DNA from: Amphiura filiformis
Lineage: Eukaryota; Echinodermata; Ophiuroidea; Amphilepidida; Amphiuridae
Assembly (NCBI RefSeq): GCF_039555335.1
Contig: NC_092646.1
Coordinates: 32,928,880-32,992,879 of the forward strand
Length of the DNA stretch: 64,000 bases
Direction: 5' to 3'
A program made the position numbers and the translations under genes. Positions 35,292-47,315 of this stretch are shown here, piece after piece. The notes under the pieces are model-generated. The model made no database searches. It was not told the DNA's origin and saw only the letters and a list, made by a program, of their open reading frames with translations. How positions within the stretch are numbered: position 1 is the first letter of the stretch; every line of letters begins with the position of its first letter.

Positions 35292-35985
35292 CATATTTGT
35301 GGTAATTTTTATTCTATAAACTATAAAATTGTGTACAAAGTGAGGGCGCTATTTACATATATTTTGAATTTTGATTAACCAAATAATAAGACTTATTCCT
35401 TACATTTCATGATGTTTTTGCAAATTTCCATGCCATTTTTAATTTTCTAATACCACTATACAAGTGTCTAGCCCGTTTTCAAGATGCAAACAAGATTTAA
35501 GATAAATAGCGCCATCATTGTTCACCTTTACTTAAAAGTGACCACACTTTACATGCCAACCATCATGCAGTTTATTGTTAACTACGTGTATGCACACAGC
35601 ACACGGGCACTCACAATAGGCAATTGACCCCTACTGATAGCGATGTGTTGTTAGTGTTATATATCAAAAAGTATAAAAGCTATGATTTTAGTACTGCATT
35701 TTTGTGGTAATTTTTATTCTATAAACTTTAAATTTGTGTACAAATTGAGGGCGCTATTTACATACATTTTGAATTTAGATTAACCAAATAATAAGACTTA
35801 TGCCTTACATTTCATGATAAAAAGATTTTTTTGAAAATTTCCATGTCATTTGTTAGTTTTTTTCTGATTTTCTAATACCACTTTACAAGTGTCTAGCCCT
35901 TTTCAAGATACAAACAAGATTTAAGATAAATAGCGCCATCATTGTTCACCTTTACTTAAAAATGACTACACTTTACATGCCATCA
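35292..35985. repeat. Direct duplication, two ~285-bp units
   Basis: Units 35292-35572 and 35690-35985 share TGTGGTAATTTTTATTCTAT, AGGGCGCTATTTACAT and AAGATAAATAGCGCCATCAT. Each unit begins and ends with mutually inverse GGGCGCTATTTA / TAAATAGCGCC words, so each may itself be a MITE. No gene. Confidence 0.75.
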
Positions 35986-36589
35986 GACAACCGTGAGGAC
36001 AGACTGCTGCTGAAAGGAACCTGTCCTGCCTGAAAGTAACCTGTCCATATAGGCCTACTTCCGTTTTGATGTATAGGCTAAAGAGTTAGCTCATAATGTT
36101 AATATTTTATGGGTATTTTTTGATAATTGGTTGTAAAGTTTAGAAAATGTGTTTTCCAAAATCAGTCTTTGCACAAGTCTTGGGCTTGATTGTCACAGCA
36201 TACGAAAAACATCCTAAAAACGCATGATTTTTGCCATTATTTTATAAAATTGACCAAAAATTAAAATGTGACTTTCATTGCCAGTTAGAACTAAACTAAA
36301 GGATTAGAATTTAGCTCATTTCCCAAAACAGGATAATATATTTTTAATCCAAAAAATATCAGTGCTGTATTTTTCCTGAATGGGGATTAGGTACCAACAC
36401 ATTTTCAATCATTATGCTATACTTAGAGGGTCGCACATCAAATACCGGTATTTCGGCGGTCGGTAGGCCTACACCACTACTGCAACATTTCAGAGCATCC
36501 GTTGGACGGGCTGGTTAATAAAATAGCACGTCCGGTGACAGAGACATATTGCATTATTATAACCTAGTTACTTGAAAATGCAGAGTCAT

Positions 36590-37420
36590 TTTGTGTGCAT
36601 CAAAAAGGACAGGAAACGTACTCCCTTAATACTGTCCTTGCTGACATATTTATTGCACTAGTTGACTGCTTGCAGATGCCAATTTATTTTATGAGGGAAT
36701 CCAGTGAGAAAAATGCTGTCTTTGCTGACATATTTGTTGAAATAGGCCTATAGTTGCTTGAAATGCCGATTCATCTTGTTGTGAACCCAGTGACAGGAAA
36801 ACGTACCTTGATACTGCTTAGTGCTGCACATTTATTGCACTAGTTGCTTTAAGAGATGTATGCCAATTTAGTTAAACGAGTTCTTCCACTGACATGAAAC
36901 CTGTATTGGTGCTGTCTTTGCAGACATATTCATTGAAACGGTCCTTGCTGACATATTTTGCACTTGTGGCCTGGGGGGCACTCCCATATATTGACATACG
37001 TCATGCGCCCATGAAAAAAAAACCCGTTATTTCTATGACCCAAACATATTCAAAAATTCCGGGCATTTTGTACAAAATAAATGAGTTTTGTTTATTTTGT
37101 ACTGTAAAATTGGGTAAAAAGCTATTTTTGATTGTCAATGATGTGAAATTTTGGGCGCTCCCATACAGAATCACCCTATTTTTGACATTGCCAACACCGA
37201 ATGATCCACTTTCTTCTGAAAATTTCTACACCGATAGACCCCTAGTTTTGTACGCTGGTGGGCACAGGTACGTCACTTTCAAATTCGAGTGCCTCCCCGG
37301 AAATTGTGGATGCAGGTTTTATTTTATGTGTGCATTCAGTGAGTTCTTTAGTGGCATGTAGGCCTACACTAGTTGAGAGCTTAGACCTACGGATGCCAAT
37401 TTATTTTACGAGGGAATCCA
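36590..37420. repeat. Degenerate minisatellite, ~90-100-bp unit
   Basis: Recurrent words: CTTGCTGACATATTTATTG, CACTAGTTGCTT, GATGCCAATTTATTTTA, GGGAATCCAGTGACAGGAAA. Further units occur at 38930-39320 and 40085-40155, separated by other repeats. Frames are closed. Confidence 0.65.
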
Positions 37421-37747
37421 GTGACAGAAAAGACCTATTTTGAAATTGTTCGTTGGCATTACTCAGTATAAGTTGATGTAAGTCGTTGAGTCAACTTTCC
37501 GAGTAATGCCAACGCGTACAATTTTGAGTAACGCTGACTCGATATCATTATGTTGGTCGCACTCATTTGCACTGACTTACTTTATTGAGTTCTTACAACT
37601 CAGAAAATGAAACTAGGTTAGCATTATAATTATTTTCTAGACATACTGCAGTTACTGTCCGTTTTCCTATACACAATACACAGTGCTCTTTCCCATTGAC
37701 GCGTGACCTTTACAAATAGCCCTACGTTAACAGTATGGGGATATGAC

Positions 37748-38052
37748 TAGTTAACGTCGCTGTGTGAAAAATAACCGGCCAATATTAAAAGTACTCTTCT
37801 AAAGTTCTAGAAAATATAGTTTTTAACATGTCCTAAATTTTAGCTAATTTAGATGTTTGGAAATATTCGTACTTTGGTGTTTTAGTTAATGTTATAGGTA
37901 ATAGTACATTGCCTAGTTAACGTCGCTGTGTGAAAAATAACCGGCCAATATTAAAAGTACTCTTCTAAAATTCTAGACAATATAGTTTTGTAACATGTCC
38001 TAAATTTTTAGCTAATTTAGGTGTTTGGAGAGGGTCGTACTTTTGTGTTTTA
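37748..38052. repeat. Direct duplication, two ~137-bp units
   Basis: CTAGTTAACGTCGCTGTGTG starts units at 37748 and 37914; both run to GTGTTTTAG with few changes. Spacing 166 bp. Confidence 0.8.
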
Positions 38053-38489
38053 GGAAGGACATGTAAACGACAGATAACACCAAAAATATGAAGAAATTAT
38101 TTCCAAACCGTGTTAAGTCAAAAATCATTATGTTGCTCATTTTCAAGAATGCTGGTTTACAAAAAGCACGCCATTGTCTGATTTCGTGAACAAAGCCACA
38201 CATAACATTGTTTCCTTTCGTTTCCTTTATAATCGGTTACCCAACTGAAGCTATGAATACCAGCTTTATTGCGATATCGCACATGAAAACAGTCACTTGT
38301 GCACAACCAGAGAAGATCCGATTTAATCAGTTGAGCTGTTTCAATGAGTGTTATCTTGGTTTAATAGCTTTTAATGGGGTTAAGTCCTGCAAAGGTCGAG
38401 ATGAATTCTACTGTAGACATGACTGCATCATGAGGTGTGCTATAGCATACAAAATTTTGCACTGATTACAAAAATAAATATTTGAATAC

Positions 38490-38880
38490 TGCTAATTGTG
38501 CAGAAAATGATCAAATTACGTGAATTAAGTAACAAAGTACCAAATTGGAATAACTCAAAACAATAAGTACCAGTAACTTAATATGAACGAGTTACATCAA
38601 CTTACATGTTGAGTTACAATAACTCAACTAATTGGTTCTTCGAACCTTGTTTATTTTTCTAAGTTCCCTGAACTTGAATAAGTTGGCATTACTTAAAAAG
38701 TTGACGCAACGACTTACATCAACTTTAATGCCAACAAAGTTGATTAGTTGACAGAACTTTTTGAGCTTTTTCAGCATTTTTTAAGTTCGGATAACTAAAA
38801 TGAATTTTGTTTTGGCAACTTTTACACTATTTTTGAGTTGTCCAAACTTACTCCTTCTGAATTGCGCCAACAAGGCGAAC
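38490..38880. repeat. AACTCA/AGTTGATGTAAG-rich simple repeat
   Basis: Many short direct and inverted copies of TTACATCAACTT and TTGAGTTA; related sequence at 37460-37620 (GTTGATGTAAGTCGTTGAG). Probably the two ends of one larger element. No gene. Confidence 0.55.
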
Positions 38881-39130
38881 AAGTCATTTCTATCATGAGT
38901 GTATCTTTATGCATAGGTTTTGCTTTATGCTGTATTTGCTGACATATTTATTGAAGTATAGTCTTGAAATGCTGATTCATTTTTTGAATACTGCTTTTGC
39001 TGAACATTTATTGCACTAGTTGCTTTAAGAGATGTATGCCAATTTAGTTAAACGAGTTCATCCAGTACCATGAAACCCTGCATTGGTGCTGTCTTTGCAG
39101 ACATAATTATCATGATTATATTAATTGCAA

Positions 39131-39380
39131 TTGCTTGCAGCTGGATGCCAATTCATTTTACAAGTGCATTCAATGGTGGGCAAGCCTACCCGGGGGATAC
39201 TCAAGTTTGGTTTGGGTGTGGGTGCGCCGCAGAGAATATACCAATTTTGCAAGCAATATAGTTGCTTGCAACATGGATGCCAATTCATTTTACAAGTGCA
39301 TTCAATGGTGGGAAAGCCTACCCGGGGGTACTCAAGTTTGGTTTGGGTGTGGGTACGTCGCAGAGAATATACCAATTTTT
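39131..39380. repeat. Tandem duplication, 132-bp period
   Basis: GATGCCAATTCATTTTACAA and AGCCTACCCGGGGG recur 132 bp apart, nearly identical. They contain a unit of the dispersed minisatellite seen at 36590-37420. Confidence 0.85.
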
Positions 39381-40426
39381 ATAGAAATTAAACCCATCGA
39401 TACACCAAATTTTGGCCAAATTTAATCCTAATTTACAAATTTTCCTCCAAATTGTTGGGCAATTTCACAAATGTTGGCTATAGTAACGGCCCAGTATGCA
39501 GGATTTCATGGGGGGGCTGATTTTGAAAAAGTGGACTTTTCTCCCGCATATGGAATAGTTTTCCTATGAAAGTCTCTTCAAATAAATTATACTCGACTCC
39601 AGTGTGTACAGAGGCGTTCAAAGTCAATGCACAATGCATACATTACCACACAACACATTAAGCAGGGCTGTACGGAAGAGGGTATGGTTCTTCCTACGGT
39701 ACGACAGCATTTTGTAACCAATCAGAGAGTAGAATCTGGCAAAGTATTTCTAGGAAATACCGTTTGAGCCAAGTCAATCGGACTTTCTATTATCAAGTGA
39801 GGGCCGTCTATAACACGCTACTTTAATGACACGGGGTGCATGTGAGTGTATTTCGCCGTAAATCGAGGAGATTTTGGGAATACCTTGCGGTGTTTAGTGC
39901 TCCTGTACGACTAGGTCTTCCACTTTGCTCAACTGTGGGACCCCTTTTATTCGAGCGCAAGAGACTACTTTTCCAGCACTTTTGTCAAAAAAAAGGGGTA
40001 CAAAACCTGATCTACGCTCGCAAATTCTGACATTTTGGGACTTTTTGTATACTTTTCCAAATTGCATCGCACCCCCTGCATACGGTCCTGATAGTTGCTT
40101 CCAGACTGCTAATTCATTTTACGAGTACGTCCAATGGCAGAAAAGCATATCTTGATGTATGTCCTTTTCACAGAGGAGGCAACTGCCCCCACCCCCTGGT
40201 GGCTATGCCACTGGTAACAGCTACCGGTATTCCAGGATTTATAAAATCAAACTAATTGAGATATATAATAATTCAACATTGCAAAAATGCTTTACGTTTT
40301 TAATAAATGAATTTATTATACATTTGGCACTGGTCATAGCACAAAATATCCATATTTAAAGAGGAAAATGAATACAAAAGTACAAATGTTTTTATATATA
40401 CAATTATAATAAGTCAGTAAACATTT

Positions 40427-40767
40427 TTAAGGGCTCAGTCACCCACCTTCGCACAGAGTAATTTTCTGGGACCTGAGAGCACACCCAACACACCAAATTG
40501 CAAGAAAAACTAAGATATTACTATTATTAGGTCTTTTTTGATGTCCCGTGTACATATTATTCAATACGAAAGGTCAAAGTTTCATTTATGCTGCTTGGCT
40601 TTTCCTCCCAGCTTCTTACATTAAATTTTATGTCAAAAGTGTTAATTTTTAAAAATTATTTGATATCATCAGGACATTTCCTCGTATCCAAAATGCAATT
40701 TGGTGTGTCTGATGTGCTCTCAGGCCCCACAAAAAATACTGTGCAAAGTAAGTGACCACACCCTTAA
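40427..40767. mobile_element. MITE, TTAAGGGCTCAGTCAC family
   Basis: Ends TTAAGGGCTCAGTCACCCAC and GTGACCACACCCTTAA; inside, CCTGAGAGCAC...ACACACCAAATTGCA is matched by inverse TGCAATTTGGTGTGTCTGAT. Relatives: 48143-48583 (complete) and 7300-7446 (one end). Confidence 0.75.
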
Positions 40768-41027
40768 AGGAAATATGGTATACCGGAATACACCAAGCAA
40801 TCTATATTGAAAACAGGCTTATTTGTATGGAGGTATTACGGTAATTAAGTTCCCCCTCACACACTATAAATAGGCTGTATCAAAATGATTGGGTAAACAT
40901 CAGTTTCAAGTGATTATGGACAAGACTGCCACATCAAAATGCAAAATAGGAATCATGTTACTCTGGTCCACATTTTGTAACACTATTAACAACCAACTTA
41001 ACAGGTAATGGTGCTATTCCAGTAGGA

Positions 41028-41187
41028 ATCCATACACCCCTTATGGAAGACATGACCTTAATCTTCCACACTGGGAGTGTGAATTTCAAATGGGATCACC
41101 TTTATAGGTGACTCCATTTGAAATCTACACTCCCTTTGTGGGAGAAGGTCATGTCTTCCATAGGAGGGCTCAAAATCATGTATGGAT
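41028..41187. mobile_element. Hairpin MITE
   Basis: ATCCATACACCCCTTATGGA and inverse at 41187 form near-perfect 70-bp arms around GGGATCACCTTTATAGGTG. Confidence 0.85.
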
Positions 41188-41389
41188 TGATAAATTGAGC
41201 ATTGAGTCCATCTTGCTTACTTTGATAATAACATTTCAAGGGCCCTGCAGGTCCGAATAGTATATCGGCAGTCACACAGTAACTTTCATGGGCTATTATT
41301 AAGCACATTGACTCAAATTACTTCATACACTGGTACAAATAATGTCATAAACTATATAAAACATTCATATCTCAAAAACGATTTAACAC

Positions 41390-41655
41390 AGGCTGGGACC
41401 AGGGGTTACTAAAATAGCCCCTGGTTCACGAGGTTTTACAGGGAACCAGGGGCTATTTTGAATGAACAAGGGGCTATTTAATATGGGGAAATTTACTGTG
41501 TACATTTTGATAATTCACTCAATCAGCCTGGGAAATAAGAAGCGTTGGACCAGGGGCTACTTTGTAAAAAAAATAGCCCCTGGTTCATGGGATTTTACAG
41601 GGAACCAGGGGCTATTTTCAATGAACCTGTGCCCCACATATTTCCCAGCCTGAGT
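41390..41655. repeat. Element built from AACCAGGGGCTATTTT words
   Basis: Two similar modules (41395-41460 and 41550-41620), each with AATAGCCCCTGGTTC followed by its inverse GAACCAGGGGCTATTTT around GGTTTTACAGGGA. The outer words CAGGCTGGGA and TCCCAGCCTG are inverse. No coding capacity. Confidence 0.7.
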
Positions 41656-41956
41656 CTAAATAGCAAAATGAAGAAAAGTAAAAAAATCAAAACAAATTAA
41701 TATGTACAGTCAGCACAATTAATAATAGCAGTTCATGATCCGCACCTTATAGCCAAAGTTGGTGTAAATTTCAAAAATCACGGTAAGCATGACCACAAGG
41801 ATATTTTCTTTAATTTGAGATATCAGTGATGGCAAATGATGCAGAAACAAATGAAACAAACACAAATAGAAGGCACAAAAGTTTCATCCCTATTGGTTTC
41901 GGCACATTACAATAACCTTATTCAACATGTTCAATCATGGCAAGTGCCGCGGAGAC

Positions 41957-42450
41957 GTTGACCATCAGTCAGAATTAATAGGTAAATTTTCACGGGAAAA
42001 TTGTCTGGACACGTGACACCCATGGGCGCAGACATATTAGCATATTGGAATGTGACCCCGAGCACAGCGGGTGTTCTTCCAATGTATTTGAATAGGGAAA
42101 ATTCCTCCTTTGATGCAAAATAAGTTACTTGTCGCAGGTTAATAATATTATGGTAAGAGTTTCCATAGATAAATATTTTTTTCCGTACTGAGATAGATAT
42201 TTTTTAAATTACGTTTTGATGATATTGAGAAGAAATTAAGATAACATAATATTCAATAAATAAATTTCTATCAAAATTGCGGTCAAAAATGCTATTCCAA
42301 TTCAAAATTACTAAGACTTGAATAGCGAGGTCACCGCCGGGGGTCAGAGATCAGGCTCGCGGTCAGACACTCACATTGATACGCATTGGTCACATGTCCA
42401 GAAAATTTTCCCCTGAAAATTTACCTATTAATGTTGACTGACCATGTTGA
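41957..42450. mobile_element. MITE with ~65-bp inverted ends
   Basis: GTTGACCATCAGTCAGAATT... and ...AATGTTGACTGACCATGTTGAC are inverse, as are AATAGGTAAATTTTC and GAAAATTTACCTATT and the GTC(T)GGACA words further in. Confidence 0.75.
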
Positions 42451-42960
42451 CGGAAAGTGAAAACTCAAGCCATGCATGATTAGCACAAACCATGAAACCA
42501 ATTAGGGTTGCATAATGTTGCCGGAATTTGTACCTTCCACTGGTTTTAGTATTGCAGCTGTTTTACTATCACTCAGTATCAGTTGGGCAACTCGATAAAT
42601 TTCTATGTGGACATGTCCATCTGGAAACTTGAATTCTGAATGTTGCACCAACCTTTCTGCTACTAACACAACTTTCTATGTAACACGATCTGGTCCATGA
42701 GGGCCAAAGGAGGCAAAGTTGAAATTGAGATACTGACAAAAATATGGAGGAAAAAAACAATAAATAAGAAAATACACATCACAAAACTTCAGAACCAATC
42801 AGTATGCTTGTATGCAGTATTATTATGTTTGTAGGTAAAATTATAGTAACTTTTCATGGAGCCTATCGTGTCATATAATACATGCACAAAATTATATAGA
42901 AAGGATCCAACTTTGGACAATAATGTGATCCAGTGTTGAGAGCACTGTATTACACATCAT

Positions 42961-43236
42961 CGGTCGCAACACAAAATACAAAATATGTGTCCGTTCAAAA
43001 CGTTTTTTAAGGATACCCTACTAGTATCGGAGTCAATACTCCTCCACTATTACCTCTCAGTGGCCTGATTCCATTTGTAAATGAAGTTTAAGGTTCAAAC
43101 TATTAAACTGTATCTTTGATAGTGAACAAGGAATAATTATTATAGGATAATACATTGTAGCTAGCTCTTAACCTATACGCCACTATGTGAAACGAAAATT
43201 TTGAAAATCACTCTACGCCACTATGTGTTGCGACCG
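42961..43236. mobile_element. Short MITE, CGGTCGCAACACA ends
   Basis: CGGTCGCAACACA and TGTGTTGCGACCG are exact inverse ends; CTACGCCACTATGTG occurs twice near the right end. It lies just downstream of the zinc-finger gene. Confidence 0.7.
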
Positions 43237-43314
43237 ACGAAATAATGACACTTCTGTAAATCGTAATATTAACATAGACCCTGGTCAGACGAACATAATT
43301 GTGTCATCTGACCA

Positions 43315-43545
43315 TCGTTTTCACATTTTGAAACCTCAATTTCATGAATGCTCTTGATATGCTTTTGTAACTGTCTTTCACTTGATAGACTTTTGAAGCA
43401 ATACTTGCACTGAAGGTGGGGAGGCATTTCTTTTGAGTGCATACTTTATCGTCTTGAAAAGCTTATCACATTCCTGGCATTTCAAACTTTCGCACCCTGT
43501 TTCCACATGCTGGCTTAGCTCACTCTCTTGTAGTGCCTGCTTTTA
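43315..43545 (-). pseudogene. Decayed duplicate of three zinc fingers just after the zinc-finger stop codon
   Basis: On the minus strand this segment reads LQESELSQHVETGC, then a shortened CDKLF unit, then LQCKYCFKSLSSE and LQKHIKS. It is a near copy of the coding stretch at about 44068-44281 in the gene, but about 30 bp of the middle finger is deleted and the frame shifts. It lies about 40 bp beyond the stop codon, so it is either 3' UTR of the same transcript or a leftover of unequal exchange within the finger array. Confidence 0.75.
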
Positions 43546-43580
43546 CACAAATGGATGTTAATTAAGTCATACATATTAAA

Positions 43581-46500
43581 TTAATTATCCTCATCTAGTC
43601 TTTTTTCATCTTTGTGGTTATGCTTCATGTGAGACGTCAATGAATACGGATGCACAAAGCCTTTACCGCACAAATTACACAGATACTCTTTCTTCCCGTC
43701 ATGGGTTTTCATGTGCGATTTGAGTCCAAAACCTGTGGAAAAACATTTGCCACATGATGGACATAAATGGGGCTTGTCTCCTGTATGAACTTTCATATGT
43801 CGTTTCAGATAATACATTCTAGGGAAGGTCTTGCCACAGTATGTACACAGGGGCTTCATATGCGTCACACTTGTTTCACCACCACTGTGGTACCGTGTTA
43901 TGTGAGACGCTAGGTATCTACTGGACGCTGATTTATGCCCACATTGGGTACATTCGTACTGTAAGGTATCAGGATGTCTATTTTGTATGTGTTTCCTCAA
44001 ATAAAGCTCCAAGGTAAAAATTTTCCCGCAAAATTCACATTTTGAAAGTTCTGAATCTCCAATCTCATGAACTCTCTTGATATGCTTTTGTAATTGTTTT
44101 TCACTTGATAGACTTTTGAAGCAATACTTGCACTGAAGGTGAGGAGGCATTTCTTTTGAGTGCATACTTATCATGTGGTGTTTCAAAAAGCTTTTCCTTG
44201 CGAAAAGCTTATCACATTCCTCGCATCTCAAACTTTCACACCCTGTTTCCACATGCTGGCTTAGCTCACTCTCTTGTAGGAACTTCTTTCCACAGTTTGT
44301 ACAATGAAATATTTCTTCACCGGTATGAGCTTCTCGCATGTGAATATCCCTTTGATAATTTGAATCAAGGCTTTTCCCACATTTAGCGCATATAAGCCTC
44401 TTACGTTTATACCCTGTCGTAAATTTGCTCAAATGTTTCTGTAACTTAAGCAGAGTTGGAAATGTTGTAACACAATGGTGACATTTCAGAGCTATTTTAT
44501 CATCAACATGGTTTGTCCGATGTTGAGTCATCTCTTCTCTAGATGCAAACTTATCCCCGCACTGTTTACATTCAAATGGAGTCTCACCGACATGAATTCT
44601 AATATGAGCACCAAGACCGGCTTTCCCTTTGAACTTTCTGTCACAGTACATGCACACCAACTCACACAGGTGCTTTGTTGCCTCATACCGAGTTTCAAAT
44701 GTTTTATCACATTGGCGACATTTCAGAGCGTTCTCATCATCAACATGGCATGTCCGATGTTGAGTCAGCTCTTCTCTAGATGCAAACTTATCCCTGCACT
44801 GCAAACATTCATATGGAGTCTCACCAACATGACTTTTCGTATGAACAGCAAGAGCGGCATTCCCTTTAATCTTTCTGTCACAGTACATGCACACCAACTC
44901 ACATAATATATTTTTATGTACGTGCCTTCTCGGTTTCTTGGTCTTATTTTCTCTTTTCTGATCATTATACTTTGACCTGTGACATTGCTTCTTACGTTCA
45001 TGATTATTTACATGCGTTTGTAAGTACTTTCGAGATTGAAATGCTTTATTGCACTTATAACAACTCAGCGCTTTCTTATCAACATGGCTTGTTCGATGTT
45101 GAGTCAGTTCTTCTCTACACGAGAACTTCTCTAAGCACTGCATACATTCAAACGGAGTCGCACCACCATGGTGTTTCATATGCAGTGCAAGAGAAAATTC
45201 CCGTGTGAACTTCATGTCGCAGTACATGCACACTATTTCAGTTTCTTGCTTATCAAGTTCATGATCATTTACATGCTTTTGTAAGGCTTGCCGAGATTTA
45301 AATGCTTTATTGCACTGATGACAACTCAGCGCTTCCGTATCAATGTGACTCGTCCGATGTTGAGTCAGCTCTTCTCTACACAAGAACTTCTCTAAGCATT
45401 GCATACATTCAAACCGAGTGTCATGCTCATGACGTCTCATATGCAACGAAAAAGCTATTTTCCCTTCAAACTTTCTATCACAGTATGTGCACACCATCTC
45501 GGTGTCTTTGTGATGTTGAGTTTCCCTGTATTTATCCAGATCTTCTTGACTAGAATTTGCTTTTACCATACTATGACTTACAGCGTGCAAGAGACATGCT
45601 TCTCTGCTTATAAATTGCTGTCCACAAGAACCACACTGAAAGTGAGTCTTGTTATGTTCATCCAGCTCTTGTTTGCTTGCAAAATTCCTGTTACACAAAT
45701 TGCACAGAAATTTTGGACTATCCTCATTGTCACCTATGTTTCTCACACACATTTGATCATGTCTGGCCAACTGTTTTTTGGTCATAAAATGCTCGCCACA
45801 TTTGCCACAAATAGTGCAGGGACATTCTGGGTGAGCTACACTTATATGTATATTAAGACCCCTCTTGCTCCAAAATGATGCACCGCACAGGTGGCATGAA
45901 ATATGACTGTGTGATTGGATGTGTGTTTCAAATTTCTTGTTCTTCTCTCGGTTGTCCTTACTGGTCAAACCCATTACAACTACAGATCTTTCTAAATTTG
46001 GTTTAGTTCCAAAATGTCTGTTGCAATGCTCGCATTGAGGGTGTGAATTCCTTTTCCTGGGTGTACTGGTGGCACAGAGTATGGCCACACCATTTCTGGT
46101 ATCCGAGATGCATTTGTGGCTGCTAAATCTCGCAAGTGAAGGGAATTGCAGCTTACAATTATCACACTCAATGGCTACCAAACTGCCAGCCACTTTACTT
46201 CTGTATGCCATTTCATCTTCATGTGGCTGTCTAGTGCTAGTGTCGCTAACTTCATGTATTGTTTTGTGTTCATTTAGGTCATCATTTGTGCCAAAACCCA
46301 TTCCACATTTCCTGCACATCCATCGGAGGAGTGAATGTTGCCTTTTCTCATGTCTGGCCACATCTGATGTTGCTGCAAGATGCATGTTGCAATGATTGCA
46401 CTTTGACTGGATACCAGGTCCTTGATGAGTTGAACCACTTTGACTGTCAGAGATGCATTTGTGTTGATCAAACTCCGTAAGCGTTAAGAAACGTTTTTTG

Positions 46501-47163
46501 CATTTGTCACACTCATATGCTACAGAAATTTTAGGAACTTTTTCTGTTGTTTGCTGCCGATTGTCCACTGAATGCACCATCTTACTATCTCTTTTTAAAC
46601 ATGAGTTTCTTCCCAATTGCATTTTGCAGTGGTCGCATGTACAAAGTGAATTATGCACAATTATTTCATGTGCTTTCAGGATGTCATATGTGGCAAAACC
46701 CAATGTACATTTACAGCACATCCATCTGTGAAATGGATGTTGCCTCTTCTTGAGTCTGATGACATCTGATGTTGTATCATTATTGCATTTTGGCTGGATA
46801 TGAGTCTTTTGATGAGATGAGTCACTTTGAGTGTCTGAGATGCATTTGTGAAGTTCAAATGCTAAACGTTTTAAAAAACGTTTCTTGCATTTGGCACACC
46901 CATATTTCTTTTTTGTTTGTTGAATTCCATTTCCTGGAATAACAGGGAGTCCTAGTATGTGGGTTACTTGCTTTGTGTTTTGACTTTGGTACAGTCTGAC
47001 ACCCCTCCTCACCTTGGAGATCCTACTTCTCCGTTTGTGATGACTTCTAGTTATATGCCTCCTATACCTCCCAAAATTTGACCACCATCGTAGACAGTAT
47101 CTGCATCTGAAGGGTTGAAGTAGCAGAGTACTTTTGGTGATTCTTGATGGAGGTGCTTGCACT
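43581..47163 (-). CDS. Polydactyl C2H2 zinc-finger protein, large 3' exon (5' end missing)
   Basis: One open frame of about 1,190 codons on the minus strand ends at stop 43583-43581. It is built almost wholly of C2H2 finger units: about 34 finger-like units by eye, some degenerate (for example CRQCDKTFETRYEATKHLC) or CCHC (FELHKC, QLARHDQMC). Four consecutive copies of a three-finger module (VC.YCDRKF / FEC.QC.EKF..EELTQHRT.H / L.C..CNKAF) lie at about 45505-44420. The last three fingers are canonical (CGKTFPRMYYLKRHMKVHT and following). Such proteins bind nucleic acid in the nucleus; no KRAB, BTB, SCAN or ZAD domain is visible. The frame can be read up to ATG 47315, but that part translates a (CT)n microsatellite and a typical acceptor (TTTCCTGTTTTCTTCCAG) sits at 47181-47164. 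I therefore place the exon start at 47163, with upstream exon(s) unidentified. Confidence 0.85.
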
Positions 47164-47240
47164 CTGGAAGAAAACAGGAAATAAATATTTAAGTTAGAAG
47201 AAAGTTCAAGAGGAAGAGAGAGAGAGAGAGAGAGAGAGGA
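47164..47240 (-). promoter_or_regulatory. Splice acceptor and (CT)n tract before the zinc-finger exon
   Basis: On the minus strand: a (CT)n run (47239-47213), TTCTTCTAACTTAA (possible branch region), then a pyrimidine-rich stretch ending TTCTTCCAG at 47164. This decides against translating the upstream sequence. Confidence 0.7.
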
Positions 47241-47315
47241 GCACCTATGTTGACAAAAATGCAAACATTTCCATGCTATATCGTGTGAGTAAGCTTGAAA
47301 ACTTGCATCAGTCAT

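Noticed and set aside
39121-39425. Overlapping frames of 84-96 codons on both strands
   Set aside because: They come from a 132-bp tandem duplication; open frames on both strands are a by-product of the repeat.
44475-46731. Frames on the plus strand across the zinc-finger exon
   Set aside because: They are antisense shadows of the regular finger repeat, with no domain of their own.
47164-47315. Zinc-finger protein starting at ATG 47315
   Set aside because: The extra residues translate a CT microsatellite and a pyrimidine tract followed by a good splice acceptor.
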